Shown here: positions 34,753-42,781 of the stretch, piece after piece
Position numbering within the stretch: position 1 is the stretch's first letter
How the letters are laid out: the number at the start of each line of letters is the position of its first letter
Notes under the pieces: model-generated
The model's database searches: none
Seen by the model: the letters and a program-made list of their open reading frames with translations, nothing else
Told to the model about the DNA's origin: nothing
Assembly (NCBI GenBank): GCA_002083555.1
Contig: MSXN01000008.1
Location: 131,682 to 195,681, forward strand
Length of the DNA stretch: 64,000 nucleotides
From: Nitrospira sp. ST-bin5
Lineage (GTDB): Bacteria > Nitrospirota > Nitrospiria > Nitrospirales > Nitrospiraceae
Reading direction: 5' to 3'
Translations under genes and position numbers: made by a program

Positions 34753-34861
34753 GCGTAACGAACGCATCGGGTGATGCCGTCAGAAGTAAGGGCTGCTGCA
34801 TTGACAGGATGCAGTTCGGCCGGTAGCCTGCGTCTACACCGGATTTCATCGAGAATATACC

Positions 34862-35647
34862 GTGACATCCCGTTGGCGTCTTCCTCAGCATGATTATTGG
34901 TCCACGCCGTTTGCCGAGTCGCTGTTGCGCCATCTTGATCTGTGTCCCGGCGCTACGGTGCTTGATGTGGCAGGAGGCCATGGGATTCCTGCGTTCTACG
35001 TGGCCGAGCGGGTTGGTTCCGGCGGGCAGGTGCTCAGTATCGATCTGAGTGCCGGCCAGGTCGCCCGGGCGCGATCGATTCAGGGCGCTCATCTTCCCTG
35101 GCTGCGATTTGAGTGTGTCGACCTGCGTGCGTTGCCGGCGGATCTTCCCGCCTATGATCGCATCACCGGCAATCTGTCCGTGATGTTCTTTCGTCCGAAC
35201 CGCTTCGAAGTCATCCAAGGATTGGCGGCTCACCTGAATCCAGGCGGCCAGATGGTTCTGACCTTTCCATCCCTCGGCACTTTCGATTCTCTGTGGCGTC
35301 GGGTCGATCAGGAAATGGCGAGGCTGGGGTTGCTCACGGAGCGCCGACGTCTGGAAGCCTATATCGTGGAGCGGCCGTCTGCGGAGGAGGGGAGGGAATG
35401 GCTCGATGGAGCCGGCCTCCACCGCATTGAGGTGGCGGAGTATCCCCTGGAGGTTGCGACTGGTCCGGGCCAAGAGCTCTTGCATCATCCATTGTTGCGA
35501 GGCGGATTCCTCGACGACGTATTTGAATGTTTTGAAGATCAGTTATTGGCCGAACGCGTCATGACGCAGGTCTCGGAAGATCTCGACGGCGTGCTCCCGT
35601 TGATCGCGCAACGGTGCGTGCTCGCCGGTTGGAAGCCCGTTTCCTGA
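34862..35647 (+). CDS. Class I SAM-dependent methyltransferase
   Basis: A 261-residue methyltransferase starting at GTG 34862. Motif I reads VLDVAGGHGIPAFYVAERVG, motif II SIDLSAGQVARAR and the later ECVDLRALPAD. It has the size and motif spacing of small-molecule or lipid methyltransferases (UbiE/cyclopropane type), but no substrate can be named. Convergent with the desaturase gene after it; a 7-bp inverted repeat (35664-35686) lies between. Confidence 0.75.
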   Translation: MTSRWRLPQHDYWSTPFAESLLRHLDLCPGATVLDVAGGHGIPAFYVAERVGSGGQVLSIDLSAGQVARARSIQGAHLPWLRFECVDLRALPADLPAYDRITGNLSVMFFRPNRFEVIQGLAAHLNPGGQMVLTFPSLGTFDSLWRRVDQEMARLGLLTERRRLEAYIVERPSAEEGREWLDGAGLHRIEVAEYPLEVATGPGQELLHHPLLRGGFLDDVFECFEDQLLAERVMTQVSEDLDGVLPLIAQRCVLAGWKPVS

Positions 35648-35663
35648 ACGTGAATGGGCGGAG

Positions 35664-35686
35664 AGTCGTCGTCAGTTGTGACGACT
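35664..35686. terminator. Inverted repeat between convergent genes
   Basis: AGTCGTC (35664-35670) and GACGACT (35680-35686) form a 7-bp stem with a nine-base loop between the methyltransferase and desaturase stop codons. It could be a weak bidirectional terminator. Confidence 0.4.
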
Positions 35687-36542
35687 AGCGTGCGGAAGAG
35701 GCCGCGGTCCTGAGCGATGAGGCAAGCCCTAGTTTTGACAGTGTGAAGATCAGCCACTTCGACGGGTCGAAATTGTACCACCGGGGGCCGTTACGGTAAT
35801 CGTTTTGATGCGTGTGGTGGTAATTGTGGTACCCCTCGCCGAATGTCAGCAAGGATACCCACCAGCTGTCGCGGCTGGAATCTGCCTGACTATGCGGCTG
35901 ACGTCCCCAGAGGTGGCAGACTGAGTTGATGCAAAAGGTTGAGTTGAGCACAGCAAAGGCGCGGCCGACGCCCGCGAGCAGAAAGCATCCCAGCCCGCCC
36001 ATCCAGCCGTTGTAGAGAAAGCCCACGGCAAACGTCAGCCCCAGGCCTGAGAGCACGATCATCCAATAGTGGCGATGTTGCCACATGACAACCGAGTCCT
36101 GGCGCAAACGGGAGGCGTATTTGTCGTTGGCGTTCGCGTCTTTGTAAAACAACCATCCGCAGTGGCTGTACCAAAATCCCCTGGTCGCATTGTAAGGGTC
36201 AGCGTCCTGATCGCAGGCCGCATGGTGGCGGATATGGTCGGCCGCCCACTTCAGGGCAGAGTTTTCCAGTGCCCATCCGCCGGCTACTAAGAGCACGGCT
36301 TTCACCCAATTCGGGCATTCAAAGCTGCGGTGCGAGAGCAGCCGGTGGTACCCCACCGTAATCCCCAGCCCCGTGACCACATAGAGCACCCCGAACAGCG
36401 TCCAATCGACCCAGCTGTATCCGTAGAAATAACCGAAGGCCGGCACGCCGATCATGGCGACAGCCGTGACAATAGCGAAGAGCGCCGTTGTCAGATAGTT
36501 CGGAACGGCCGCGTGCGTTGCTGATGTTGGGGGATTGGTCAT
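35685..36542 (-). CDS. Membrane acyl desaturase 1
   Basis: A delta-9-type fatty acyl desaturase with its three histidine boxes: HRLLSHR, DHIRHHA and YHNYHHTH, and several transmembrane segments. It introduces double bonds into acyl chains of membrane lipids using O2 and electrons. The start at 36542 has AGGAGG upstream. It follows the RRM gene on the same strand with a 12-bp hairpin in between. It is a close paralogue of the protein at 39869, with the same layout including FAVLNSTFCINS and NGPRWYNFDPSKWLI. Confidence 0.9.
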   Translation of the reverse strand: MTNPPTSATHAAVPNYLTTALFAIVTAVAMIGVPAFGYFYGYSWVDWTLFGVLYVVTGLGITVGYHRLLSHRSFECPNWVKAVLLVAGGWALENSALKWAADHIRHHAACDQDADPYNATRGFWYSHCGWLFYKDANANDKYASRLRQDSVVMWQHRHYWMIVLSGLGLTFAVGFLYNGWMGGLGCFLLAGVGRAFAVLNSTFCINSVCHLWGRQPHSQADSSRDSWWVSLLTFGEGYHNYHHTHQNDYRNGPRWYNFDPSKWLIFTLSKLGLASSLRTAASSAR

Positions 36543-36570
36543 AAGGGGGGTTCCTCCTAAGGAGAGGGAG

Positions 36571-36600
36571 AAGGAGGAGCGCAATGACGCGCTCCTCCTT
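36571..36600. promoter_or_regulatory. Intercistronic 12-bp hairpin
   Basis: AAGGAGGAGCGC (36571-36582) and GCGCTCCTCCTT (36589-36600) are a perfect 12-bp inverted repeat with a six-base loop, between the RRM stop (36613) and the desaturase start (36542). Read on the minus strand, its arms contain a CCUCCU able to pair with the desaturase ribosome-binding AGGAGG. No T-run follows. Confidence 0.55.
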
Positions 36601-36612
36601 GCATCGACTGAA

Positions 36613-36933
36613 CTAGAACCGGCCGCGCTTCTCGCCGCCGCCGCCGAAACGACCGCCGCCGCCGCCACCGCCGCCGGTGCGGGGTTCTTGGGGCTTGGCT
36701 TCGTTGACCGTCAACGGGCGTCCATCCATCTGTGAGCCGTTCAATGCAGTAATCGCTGCCTTGGCTTCTTCTGGGGTAGACATCTCGACGAAGCCGAAGC
36801 CCCGTGATTGTCCCGTAAACTTGTCCGCGATCACGCGCGCAGATTCGACTGTGCCGTGCGCGGCGAACAAGGTGGTGAGCTGTGATTCAGTTGCCGCATA
36901 AGGCAACCCGCCGACATAAAGTTTTGAACCCAT
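36613..36933 (-). CDS. Glycine-rich RRM RNA-binding protein 1
   Basis: A 106-residue protein with one RNA recognition motif: RNP2 LYVGGL (residues 4-9) and RNP1 RGFGFVEM, with a strand-helix layout of the classic fold. The C-terminal 30 residues are glycine/arginine-rich (GGGGGGGGRFGGGG) as in bacterial cold-induced RRM proteins of cyanobacteria. The ATG at 36933 has GGAGGAA upstream. It binds RNA, probably to aid translation or stability in the cold. It is the first gene of a unit with the desaturase. Confidence 0.9.
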   Translation of the reverse strand: MGSKLYVGGLPYAATESQLTTLFAAHGTVESARVIADKFTGQSRGFGFVEMSTPEEAKAAITALNGSQMDGRPLTVNEAKPQEPRTGGGGGGGGRFGGGGEKRGRF

Positions 36934-37090
36934 GGGGGTTCCTCCTTCCGGAAAGTGACATTGTCTGGGACGCGAGAACAACTTCCCGAGGGGAAGGAGA
37001 GGGCCGAAGACGCTATTCAGTGAGGCGGCTTAGGTCAGGCTTCCGATCAGAATCTCGGTGAGAACAACATCGGTGATGGGCCGTTCGATC

Positions 37091-37123
37091 ATTATATTCC
37101 AAGCGAGGCCCTCCGCGTGGAAT
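37091..37123 (-). promoter_or_regulatory. Promoter with palindromic upstream site for RRM protein 1
   Basis: Read on the minus strand, a perfect -10 TATAAT (37096-37091) directly follows a 28-base palindrome ATTCCA-cgcg-GAGG-gc-CCTC-gct-TGGAAT (37123-37096). No good -35 lies 17 bases upstream, which suggests activator dependence. The leader from here to the ATG is about 150 nucleotides, long for this genome and typical of cold-shock mRNAs. Confidence 0.5.
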
Positions 37124-37184
37124 GTTGAGAGACTAACACACCTCTATTGAAATAGCCACTTATCATGCGAGGGGGATTGAGCGC

Positions 37185-37373
37185 TCAGCCGGTGAACGCA
37201 ATCGCGGGATCTTGAGGGCCGGCGACCATGCCGGCCAAGTCGGGGTCTTCCTGACTGCTCGAATGAGCCGAGACAGGTTTCTCAGTCTTTCGTTGAGCCC
37301 GGCGCGCTTCTTTGTTCTGTTGCCGCTCTTGTCTGGTCTGTTCACGATGGCGTTTTTTGATGGTCGTGCTCAT
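37185..37373 (-). CDS. Small basic protein (RAQRK family, copy 1)
   Basis: A 62-residue lysine/arginine/glutamate-rich helix followed by a short acidic tail. The block EARRAQRKTEK and the tail EDPDLAGMVAGPQDPAI are shared with the 54-residue protein at 42782. GGGAGG lies upstream of the ATG, which overlaps the stop of the gene before it (ATGA). Function unknown; a nucleic-acid- or ribosome-binding role is possible from charge. Confidence 0.55.
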   Translation of the reverse strand: MSTTIKKRHREQTRQERQQNKEARRAQRKTEKPVSAHSSSQEDPDLAGMVAGPQDPAIAFTG

Positions 37374-37621
37374 GCTTTCCTCCCTGACGGATCGGTTTCA
37401 CGCGCCACACACGAGTTATCAATAGCTTTCTTGGCCAAGGAAAAGGCTGCGGTCTTGGCATCCCATTCGGATTTATATCTCCCCAGCGGTGCGTCGACGG
37501 AGGTGCCCATGGTGGACTCGAGGAGTCCGGGAATCACGAAGCGACAGCGCCACGTTCCATTGGGCTGTTGTTCGGGCATGAGGAGAATCTTTTTGCCTTG
37601 CGAGTAGCAGGTCTCAGCCAT
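37370..37621 (-). CDS. Hypothetical small protein
   Basis: An 83-residue protein starting at 37621 with GAGGAGGG upstream. A beta-rich middle (PNGTWRCRFVIPGLL) is followed by a helix (WDAKTAAFSLAKKAIDN). No family recognised. It overlaps the next gene by four bases. Confidence 0.55.
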   Translation of the reverse strand: MAETCYSQGKKILLMPEQQPNGTWRCRFVIPGLLESTMGTSVDAPLGRYKSEWDAKTAAFSLAKKAIDNSCVARETDPSGRKA

Positions 37622-37676
37622 CACGCCCTCCTCTTGGTAGGTGCTCGGCACCGATGCGTCGCGTTCGAACTCTGTG

Positions 37677-38018
37677 CTATGCCGATTTGATGAATCGATC
37701 TGCGCCGAGGATGCTGTGTAATCGTTCGGTGACGGAACGTCGATACGGCTCTTTCTGGCGGACCATAATCACCAGATTCTCACGATCAAGGAGAATGTTC
37801 AGGTCGTCTTGTGTGACGAGTTGCCGGGTCGAAGTTCCGATATTCATCCGGTACTGGGTCCTCCCATCCGGATTGCGCATCGCACCAGAAACCATTTCGG
37901 TTAACCCGTCAATCACTCCTTCGTGCCCTTCGAGGCGGTGTTTTACTCTGGTGCCATCAGGGATACGAACCCAATCTGATGCGAGGGGTTGAGCCGGCGA
38001 GGTGGGTTTCTGCGTCAT
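37677..38018 (-). CDS. Hypothetical protein (RIPDGT family, copy 1)
   Basis: A 113-residue protein with AAAGGAG before its ATG. It shares with the product of 42400-42738 the motifs WVRIPDGT, GVIDGLTE, RNPDGRTQYR, and a C-terminal DRF(I/V) segment. The first part looks like a small SH3/KOW-type barrel, the rest is helical. Both copies are close to RNA-related genes: this one in the RRM region, the other behind a DEAD-box helicase. Function unknown. Confidence 0.6.
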   Translation of the reverse strand: MTQKPTSPAQPLASDWVRIPDGTRVKHRLEGHEGVIDGLTEMVSGAMRNPDGRTQYRMNIGTSTRQLVTQDDLNILLDRENLVIMVRQKEPYRRSVTERLHSILGADRFIKSA

Positions 38019-38222
38019 ACAGGAGTCTCCTTTGCGGACGCGGACTAGTGGCGTCCACGGGTTGGCCGATGAATGGGTGGTGCTCAGAGTTCCGGACGGA
38101 AGCACGATGCTGACTGCCGGACCGATCACGCGGAACGGAGTGAGTGGGGTCGGTGACGGAACAGATAGGAAGTATCGGACGTTTATTTATAAAGAAGTCT
38201 ACCATGTCGCTGTTGACATAGC

Positions 38223-38267
38223 GAACTTCGTGCGAAGTTCCACCGCTCCTCTCAACGAGGAGCGGTG
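38223..38267. terminator. Paired hairpins downstream of a small minus-strand gene
   Basis: CACCGCTCCTC (38241-38251) and GAGGAGCGGTG (38257-38267) form an 11-bp stem with a five-base loop; GAACTTCG/CGAAGTTC (38223-38240) forms a second, 8-bp stem. They lie between the 54-residue gene (stop 38274) and the RIPDGT gene. They may terminate transcription or serve as a processing site. Confidence 0.45.
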
Positions 38268-38273
38268 TTGAGG

Positions 38274-38438
38274 TTAGGACAGCGGTGCCGCCTTGGTGCT
38301 GTCTGGTTGTATCGAGGCTTTCAAATCTTCAATCGCCTTCGCCACGTCGGTTTCAGTCGACCCAAACCGATCTCCCATCACCTTGATCGCTTGTTTAATC
38401 GCGGTGGTCATCTTCGTAATCTGTTCTGCTGGTGTCAT
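38274..38438 (-). CDS. Hypothetical 54-residue protein
   Basis: Starts at 38438 behind AGGAGA and encodes a helical protein (ITKMTTAIKQAIKVMGDRF). Shorter than most annotation cut-offs but with a clear ribosome-binding site and normal composition. Function unknown. Confidence 0.5.
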   Translation of the reverse strand: MTPAEQITKMTTAIKQAIKVMGDRFGSTETDVAKAIEDLKASIQPDSTKAAPLS

Positions 38439-38490
38439 GCCGAATCTCCTAGGTTAATGTCAGCTGCATTCCAATTCGCTGCACTCAAAA

Positions 38491-38784
38491 TTATTGAACC
38501 ACTGCTGAGGGGGGGCCCGCCCAAATAAGATAGGGGGGTTTCTTTAGCGCGTCTGCGCGAGGAAAATGCCGGATGGCGTAGTCGTAGGCGTGCGCTTGTG
38601 CGCTTTGGCAGGTCGGCGCTGACAGATGGTTGGAAATGACTTGAAAGTCCGCGTGATCATCCTCTCCGATCTTGGCAGTATAGAGCGCGCAGGAAAACTC
38701 TCCGTCTCTCGAACATTGAGTGCTGATGACCAGGTGTGATCCATCCGGGAAAGTCATGAGGAGGTCAAGATTCGTTCTGCCCAT
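38491..38784 (-). CDS. Hypothetical protein
   Basis: A 97-residue protein with AGGAGGG before the ATG at 38784. The first half is beta-rich (LVISTQCSRDGEFSCALYTA), the second helical. No family recognised. It lies 30 bases after the RRM 2 stop on the minus strand, so it is probably in the same transcript. Confidence 0.55.
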   Translation of the reverse strand: MGRTNLDLLMTFPDGSHLVISTQCSRDGEFSCALYTAKIGEDDHADFQVISNHLSAPTCQSAQAHAYDYAIRHFPRADALKKPPYLIWAGPPSAVVQ

Positions 38785-38814
38785 AAGCCCTCCTATTGGT
38801 GGTACGGCTCCGCA

Positions 38815-39078
38815 TCAGGCGGCGTGGGAGGCGTGGGGTGTGACGTAGAGGCGGAGGCATTGACCGTCTACGAGTGCCCCTTCAAGGGCGACGACAACTT
38901 TCAATGCCTGTTCGGCAGACGCCATTTCCACAAAACCGTAGCCGGCTGAGATGTCGGTGTTTTTGTGACGCACAATATAGGCGCGGGCGACGGTGCCGTA
39001 TTTGTTAAACAGGTCGCGCAGTCCGTTATCCGATACGGCCTCGGTCAGCCCCCCTACATAAACGACACGCTTTCCCAC
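38815..39078 (-). CDS. RRM RNA-binding protein 2
   Basis: An 87-residue single RNA recognition motif: RNP2 VYVGGL (6-11) and RNP1 GYGFVEM, without the glycine-rich tail of RRM 1. Start is GTG at 39078 with AGGGGGA upstream. Its short C-terminal extension ends in HASHAA. Expected to bind RNA in the cytoplasm. Confidence 0.85.
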   Translation of the reverse strand: MGKRVVYVGGLTEAVSDNGLRDLFNKYGTVARAYIVRHKNTDISAGYGFVEMASAEQALKVVVALEGALVDGQCLRLYVTPHASHAA

Positions 39079-39128
39079 AATCCCCCTGCGCAGTTCTTTT
39101 GAAACACTGAGACGGTTCGCTCAGCAGG

Positions 39129-39257
39129 CTAATATTGGTCGCGTGGTTCAAAATAGGCATAGATGAGCACCCCTGCCACGCTTGCCATATACAGCAGTGT
39201 GGCCGCTCCAAGGGGATTCTGTGTCAGCCAGTGCATGAGATGCTGCATCGGAATCAT
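39129..39257 (-). CDS. Tiny single-pass membrane protein
   Basis: A 42-residue protein with one hydrophobic helix (ATLLYMASVAGVLIYAYF) and a charged C-terminus (EPRDQY). GAGAGGCAGAG precedes the ATG. Small membrane peptides of this type are often stress-induced. Confidence 0.45.
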   Translation of the reverse strand: MIPMQHLMHWLTQNPLGAATLLYMASVAGVLIYAYFEPRDQY

Positions 39258-39290
39258 GATTCTCTGCCTCTCGACCTGTCGATGCGCCGG

Positions 39291-39572
39291 TTATTCGGTC
39301 GCGCCGCGACGTCTGGGTCGGCTCTCTGCCGGCCGGTTGTTTCTTCCCTGTGATTTGCTTTCTTGCGCCGTCACCCGCGAACGTGTGGCCGGTCCGAATC
39401 CTGAGCTGGCCAGTGAGGACACTTCCCTGCGTATGGTTTCGATGGAAGAGGACTGCTCGGTCAGCTTCGGATCGGTGAGTCCCAGGAGTTGCCACCGGAT
39501 TTTCGGTTTCAACACGGCCCGGTTTTTCTTCTTGCCGGTCTTGCGACCTTTCCACACTGTCGAGATTTTCAT
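39291..39572 (-). CDS. Small basic protein
   Basis: A 93-residue protein starting at 39572 with AAGGAG upstream. It begins MKISTVWKGRKTGKKKNRAV and is rich in lysine, arginine and serine. It may bind nucleic acid; no family recognised. Confidence 0.55.
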   Translation of the reverse strand: MKISTVWKGRKTGKKKNRAVLKPKIRWQLLGLTDPKLTEQSSSIETIRREVSSLASSGFGPATRSRVTAQESKSQGRNNRPAESRPRRRGATE

Positions 39573-39868
39573 GGCGTACTCCTTGTGCTGGGCTACGAGA
39601 CGGTTCTCAGGATCATAAATCGTCGACGGTGCCGCTCCACGATTGGATGCCGGAAACCCCCATCGGGAGACAGCAAGACTGTCCCTCAGGAGATAGGGCG
39701 TAAGAGCGGTCAGGTTACAGGAACGATCGCGCAGAGACGGGAGTGAGGGGAGTAAAGCGCGCAACGGGAAATGGAGCTCGTACGGATTGTCACTCTAGCA
39801 CGTGGTCGGGCCTGAGTCAAACTGTGTGGTGTGGGGAAAGATTGTAGAAACCGAACATGCGAGAGGTA

Positions 39869-40777
39869 TTAGGGCTGCCGTGAGGGGCTGCTTCCCGCAG
39901 CCGATGCCGTTCGGAGCCCGCTGGCGAGCCCGAGCAGGTATAGTCCGTAAATGAGCCATTTTGACGGGTCAAAGTCGTACCACTTCGGTCCGTTGCGATA
40001 GTCGCTCGGATACATGTGATGGTAGTTGTGGTAGCCCTCTCCGAACGTAATCAACGAGACAAACCAGCTGTCGCGACTAGAATCCTTTGTCCCATGGGGT
40101 TGACGGCCCCAGATGTGGCAAATGGAATTGATGCAAAATGTGGAGTTCAGGACCGCAAAGGTTCTTCCCACGCCGGCGAGCAGAAAGCATCCGATTCCGC
40201 CGACCAGGCCATTCGCCATGAAGCCTATTACAAATGTCAGCGCCAGACCGCCAAGTACGATGAGCGCGTAGTATTTATGTTGCCAGATGGCCACCGGATC
40301 CTGCGCGACGCGGGAGGCATACTGCACGTCATCATACTTCCGCTCCGCGAAGAGCCAACCGCAATGGCTATGCCAGAATCCCAGCTTTGCGTTGTAGGGA
40401 TCGCCTTCCTGATCGCATTGGGCATGATGGCGAAGATGGTCAGCGGTCCACTTGATGGCACTGTTTTGCAGCGCCCATGCACCTGCGATAAGCAGCGCGC
40501 CTTTCACCCAGTCGGGGCAATCAAAGCTGCGGTGTGACATGAGGCGATGATAGCCCACGGTGATACCGAGGCCGCTGATGAGGTAGAGGATGCCGAACAG
40601 AGCCCAGTCCAGCCATGAGTAATCGTAGAAGTAGGCATAGGTTGGTATCGCAAGGAGAGCCCCCACCACGATGGAGAGGAAGAGGACGACCGTCCAGCCG
40701 ACATGGTAACGGCGAGCCAGACGCAGTGCCTGTATGTCCGTCGTCATTGGCTGTTTCTCGATAGAACCCACATTCAT
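39869..40777 (-). CDS. Membrane acyl desaturase 2
   Basis: A close paralogue of the desaturase at 35685, with the histidine boxes HRLMSHR, DHLRHHAQCD and YHNYHHMY, and the same transmembrane layout. The start is uncertain: 40777 (MNVGSIE) gives a 302-residue protein, and 40747 (MTTDIQAL) is equally possible; neither has a strong ribosome-binding site. Both desaturases would make unsaturated membrane lipids, useful when the membrane stiffens in the cold. Confidence 0.87.
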   Translation of the reverse strand: MNVGSIEKQPMTTDIQALRLARRYHVGWTVVLFLSIVVGALLAIPTYAYFYDYSWLDWALFGILYLISGLGITVGYHRLMSHRSFDCPDWVKGALLIAGAWALQNSAIKWTADHLRHHAQCDQEGDPYNAKLGFWHSHCGWLFAERKYDDVQYASRVAQDPVAIWQHKYYALIVLGGLALTFVIGFMANGLVGGIGCFLLAGVGRTFAVLNSTFCINSICHIWGRQPHGTKDSSRDSWFVSLITFGEGYHNYHHMYPSDYRNGPKWYDFDPSKWLIYGLYLLGLASGLRTASAAGSSPSRQP

Positions 40778-41064
40778 AATGCGTCTACGATAGCATAGAT
40801 AGGCCGCGATGGCGAACGCTGGTATCGGGTCGGCATGCGGGCGCATCGGTGCCGGTTGGGTGCAAGAAGTTGACGCCTGAAGAGGCATGCTGTATGGTGT
40901 GCCTACATTGATCTCGCAGTAGTCCGGCGAATCACTGTTCAAACCATAACGGACTTCGCGATCGCATCGCGACCAGGTCCAGTTTGGAGCTGCATCGTTC
41001 CGGTGCTCTCTCCCCTCGGTTCTCTGATCCCGTCATAATGCGATCAAACTGAAAGGATAGTGGA

Positions 41065-42342
41065 GTGGATACGTTTGTTCACGAGAGTTTTCAGGGTCTC
41101 GGCTTGTCTGAGGCGATGTTGCAGGATCTTATTAAGGCCGGGTACACGGCACCAACCCCGATTCAGGTGCAAGCGATTCCGCCTGCGCTTGCCGGGCGAG
41201 ATGTGATCGGGTGTGCGCAGACGGGCACAGGCAAGACCGCGGCGTTTGCCATTCCGATGATTGAGCGACTGGCGGCATTGCCGAAGGGGCAGCCGCAAGC
41301 GCTGATTTTAGCGCCTACCAGAGAATTGGCGTTACAGATTCTTGCCACGATCGATAAGCTCGGGCGTGGCCGTCGCATTTCCGCCACGGTGATTATGGGC
41401 GGCGCGGATATGCAGGCGCAGGTTCGCGGGCTCCGGCAACAGCCGGATATTCTGGTGGCGACTCCCGGTCGATTGCTCGATCATATGTGGAACGGCACGA
41501 TCAACCTGGCTCCGATCAAGATCTTGGTGTTGGACGAGGCTGATCGCATGTTGGACATGGGATTTGCTCCGCAGATCAACCAGATCCTCGATGCGTTGCC
41601 GGTCGAACGGCAGACGTTGTTGTTCTCTGCCACATTGCCGGCCGACCTCACCAGGTTAGTCCAGGTCAGCGTACATAATGCTGTGCGTGTCATGGTGAGT
41701 CCGTCAGCCACGACGGCCGATGGCGTGACCCAGGCGTTGCATCACACCACCCACGACAGTAAGGCTTCCTTGTTGGTGTCGCTCCTCGGACAGGAGCAGG
41801 AAACGGTGTTGGTCTTCACCCGCACAAAACATCGAGCGGACAAGTTGGGCCGGGTGTTGGGGCAAGAGGGGCATAAAGTGGCCGTGCTCCATGGTGACAG
41901 GAGTCTCTCCCAGCGCCGTGCGGCCCTTGATGGATTTAAGCGCGGCACGTTTCGCATTCTGGTGGCAACGGATATTGCTGCACGAGGAATTGATGTGGCG
42001 AACATCGGGCACGTCATCAATTTTGACTTGCCGAATTGCCCGGAAGACTATGTGCATCGTATCGGCCGCACGGCTCGCATGAAAACGACCGGACGAGCCA
42101 CAAGTTTCGTCACGTCGGAGGATGGTTTGCAGTTGCGGGCGATCGAGCAGTTGTTGGGACATGCCGTGCCGGTCGCAGCGGGGAGTGCACGGCCATCGTT
42201 GGATCCGCGCGGGCAGGGGCGTCCTGCGCAACGGCCAGCGCGGCCTGGTCAAGGGCGTCCGGCAGGGTTTCGCGAACGCAGGCCGATGAGCCATGGAACG
42301 CACAGACCGGCGCAGCCTATTCAAGGCGCCACAGGGAATTAG
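41065..42342 (+). CDS. rhlE: DEAD-box RNA helicase (RhlE type)
   Basis: A 425-residue helicase with all the DEAD-box motifs: Q motif (GYTAPTPIQVQAI), motif I AQTGTGKT near residue 52, PTRELALQI, DEAD within VLDEADRMLDMGF near 157, SAT, and HRIGRTAR. The C-terminal 50 residues are basic and glycine/arginine-rich as in RhlE. Start is GTG 41065 with AAAGGATAGTGGA upstream. ATP-dependent unwinding of RNA, typically in ribosome assembly and RNA decay at low temperature. Confidence 0.93.
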   Translation: MDTFVHESFQGLGLSEAMLQDLIKAGYTAPTPIQVQAIPPALAGRDVIGCAQTGTGKTAAFAIPMIERLAALPKGQPQALILAPTRELALQILATIDKLGRGRRISATVIMGGADMQAQVRGLRQQPDILVATPGRLLDHMWNGTINLAPIKILVLDEADRMLDMGFAPQINQILDALPVERQTLLFSATLPADLTRLVQVSVHNAVRVMVSPSATTADGVTQALHHTTHDSKASLLVSLLGQEQETVLVFTRTKHRADKLGRVLGQEGHKVAVLHGDRSLSQRRAALDGFKRGTFRILVATDIAARGIDVANIGHVINFDLPNCPEDYVHRIGRTARMKTTGRATSFVTSEDGLQLRAIEQLLGHAVPVAAGSARPSLDPRGQGRPAQRPARPGQGRPAGFRERRPMSHGTHRPAQPIQGATGN

Positions 42343-42399
42343 AGCGAGAGTGTGCAAATGGATCGCTCGTTGATCAATCTACTATTGGAAGGGAACGTC

Positions 42400-42738
42400 A
42401 TGCCTGAGACGCAAAGCCTCCCGGTCAAGCCCAGCGCACCGTGGGTCAGAATTCCTGATGGAACCAAGGTGCGGTTGCGGACGGACAATCAGGAGGGTGT
42501 CATTGATGGGCTTACCGAACTCGTCACGGGGACCGGCCGGAATCCCGATGGCCGCACACAGTATCGCGTCAATCTCGGGGATCAAGCGAGGACGCTGGTC
42601 GTTGAGGATGATCTGCTGGTGTTAGTGGATGCGGAGGGCTTGGCGCTGATTCTGAAACAGAAAGTAGAGTTCCGTCGACTTGTGACCCAGCGGTTACGGG
42701 GGGCACTTGGCGACGATCGGTTTGTCCGTCCTGCCTAA
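42400..42738 (+). CDS. Hypothetical protein (RIPDGT family, copy 2)
   Basis: A 112-residue protein following the helicase gene by 57 bases, with GGAAGGGAAC before the ATG at 42400. It is a paralogue of the protein at 37677: WVRIPDGTKVR, GVIDGLTE, RNPDGRTQYRVN and a C-terminal DDRFV. The first 60 residues could be a small barrel. Its place directly after a helicase suggests it works on the same RNA or ribosome process; unproven. Confidence 0.6.
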   Translation: MPETQSLPVKPSAPWVRIPDGTKVRLRTDNQEGVIDGLTELVTGTGRNPDGRTQYRVNLGDQARTLVVEDDLLVLVDAEGLALILKQKVEFRRLVTQRLRGALGDDRFVRPA

Positions 42739-42744
42739 GGAGCG

Positions 42745-42770
42745 GCGCGGGCCGTCTGTACGGCCCGCGC
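42745..42770. terminator. Perfect hairpin between convergent genes
   Basis: GCGCGGGCCGT (42745-42755) and ACGGCCCGCGC (42760-42770) form a perfect 11-bp stem with a four-base loop, between the stop codons of the genes at 42400 (+) and 42782 (-). The best terminator candidate of the window; it lacks a long T-run, so it may act in both directions with Rho or by structure alone. Confidence 0.65.
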
Positions 42771-42781
42771 ATGCTCCCGTG

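Noticed and set aside
39148..39555. 135-codon frame on the minus strand
   Set aside because: It overlaps the better supported 39291-39572 gene and the 39129-39257 gene, has no ribosome-binding site and an unnatural composition.
41065..42342. DEAD-box helicase as a possible ZorD-like effector of the motor pair
   Set aside because: The protein has the full RhlE DEAD-box motif set and is on the opposite strand, 840 bases from the ZorB-like gene, with two small genes between; ZorD is a much larger SNF2-type helicase.
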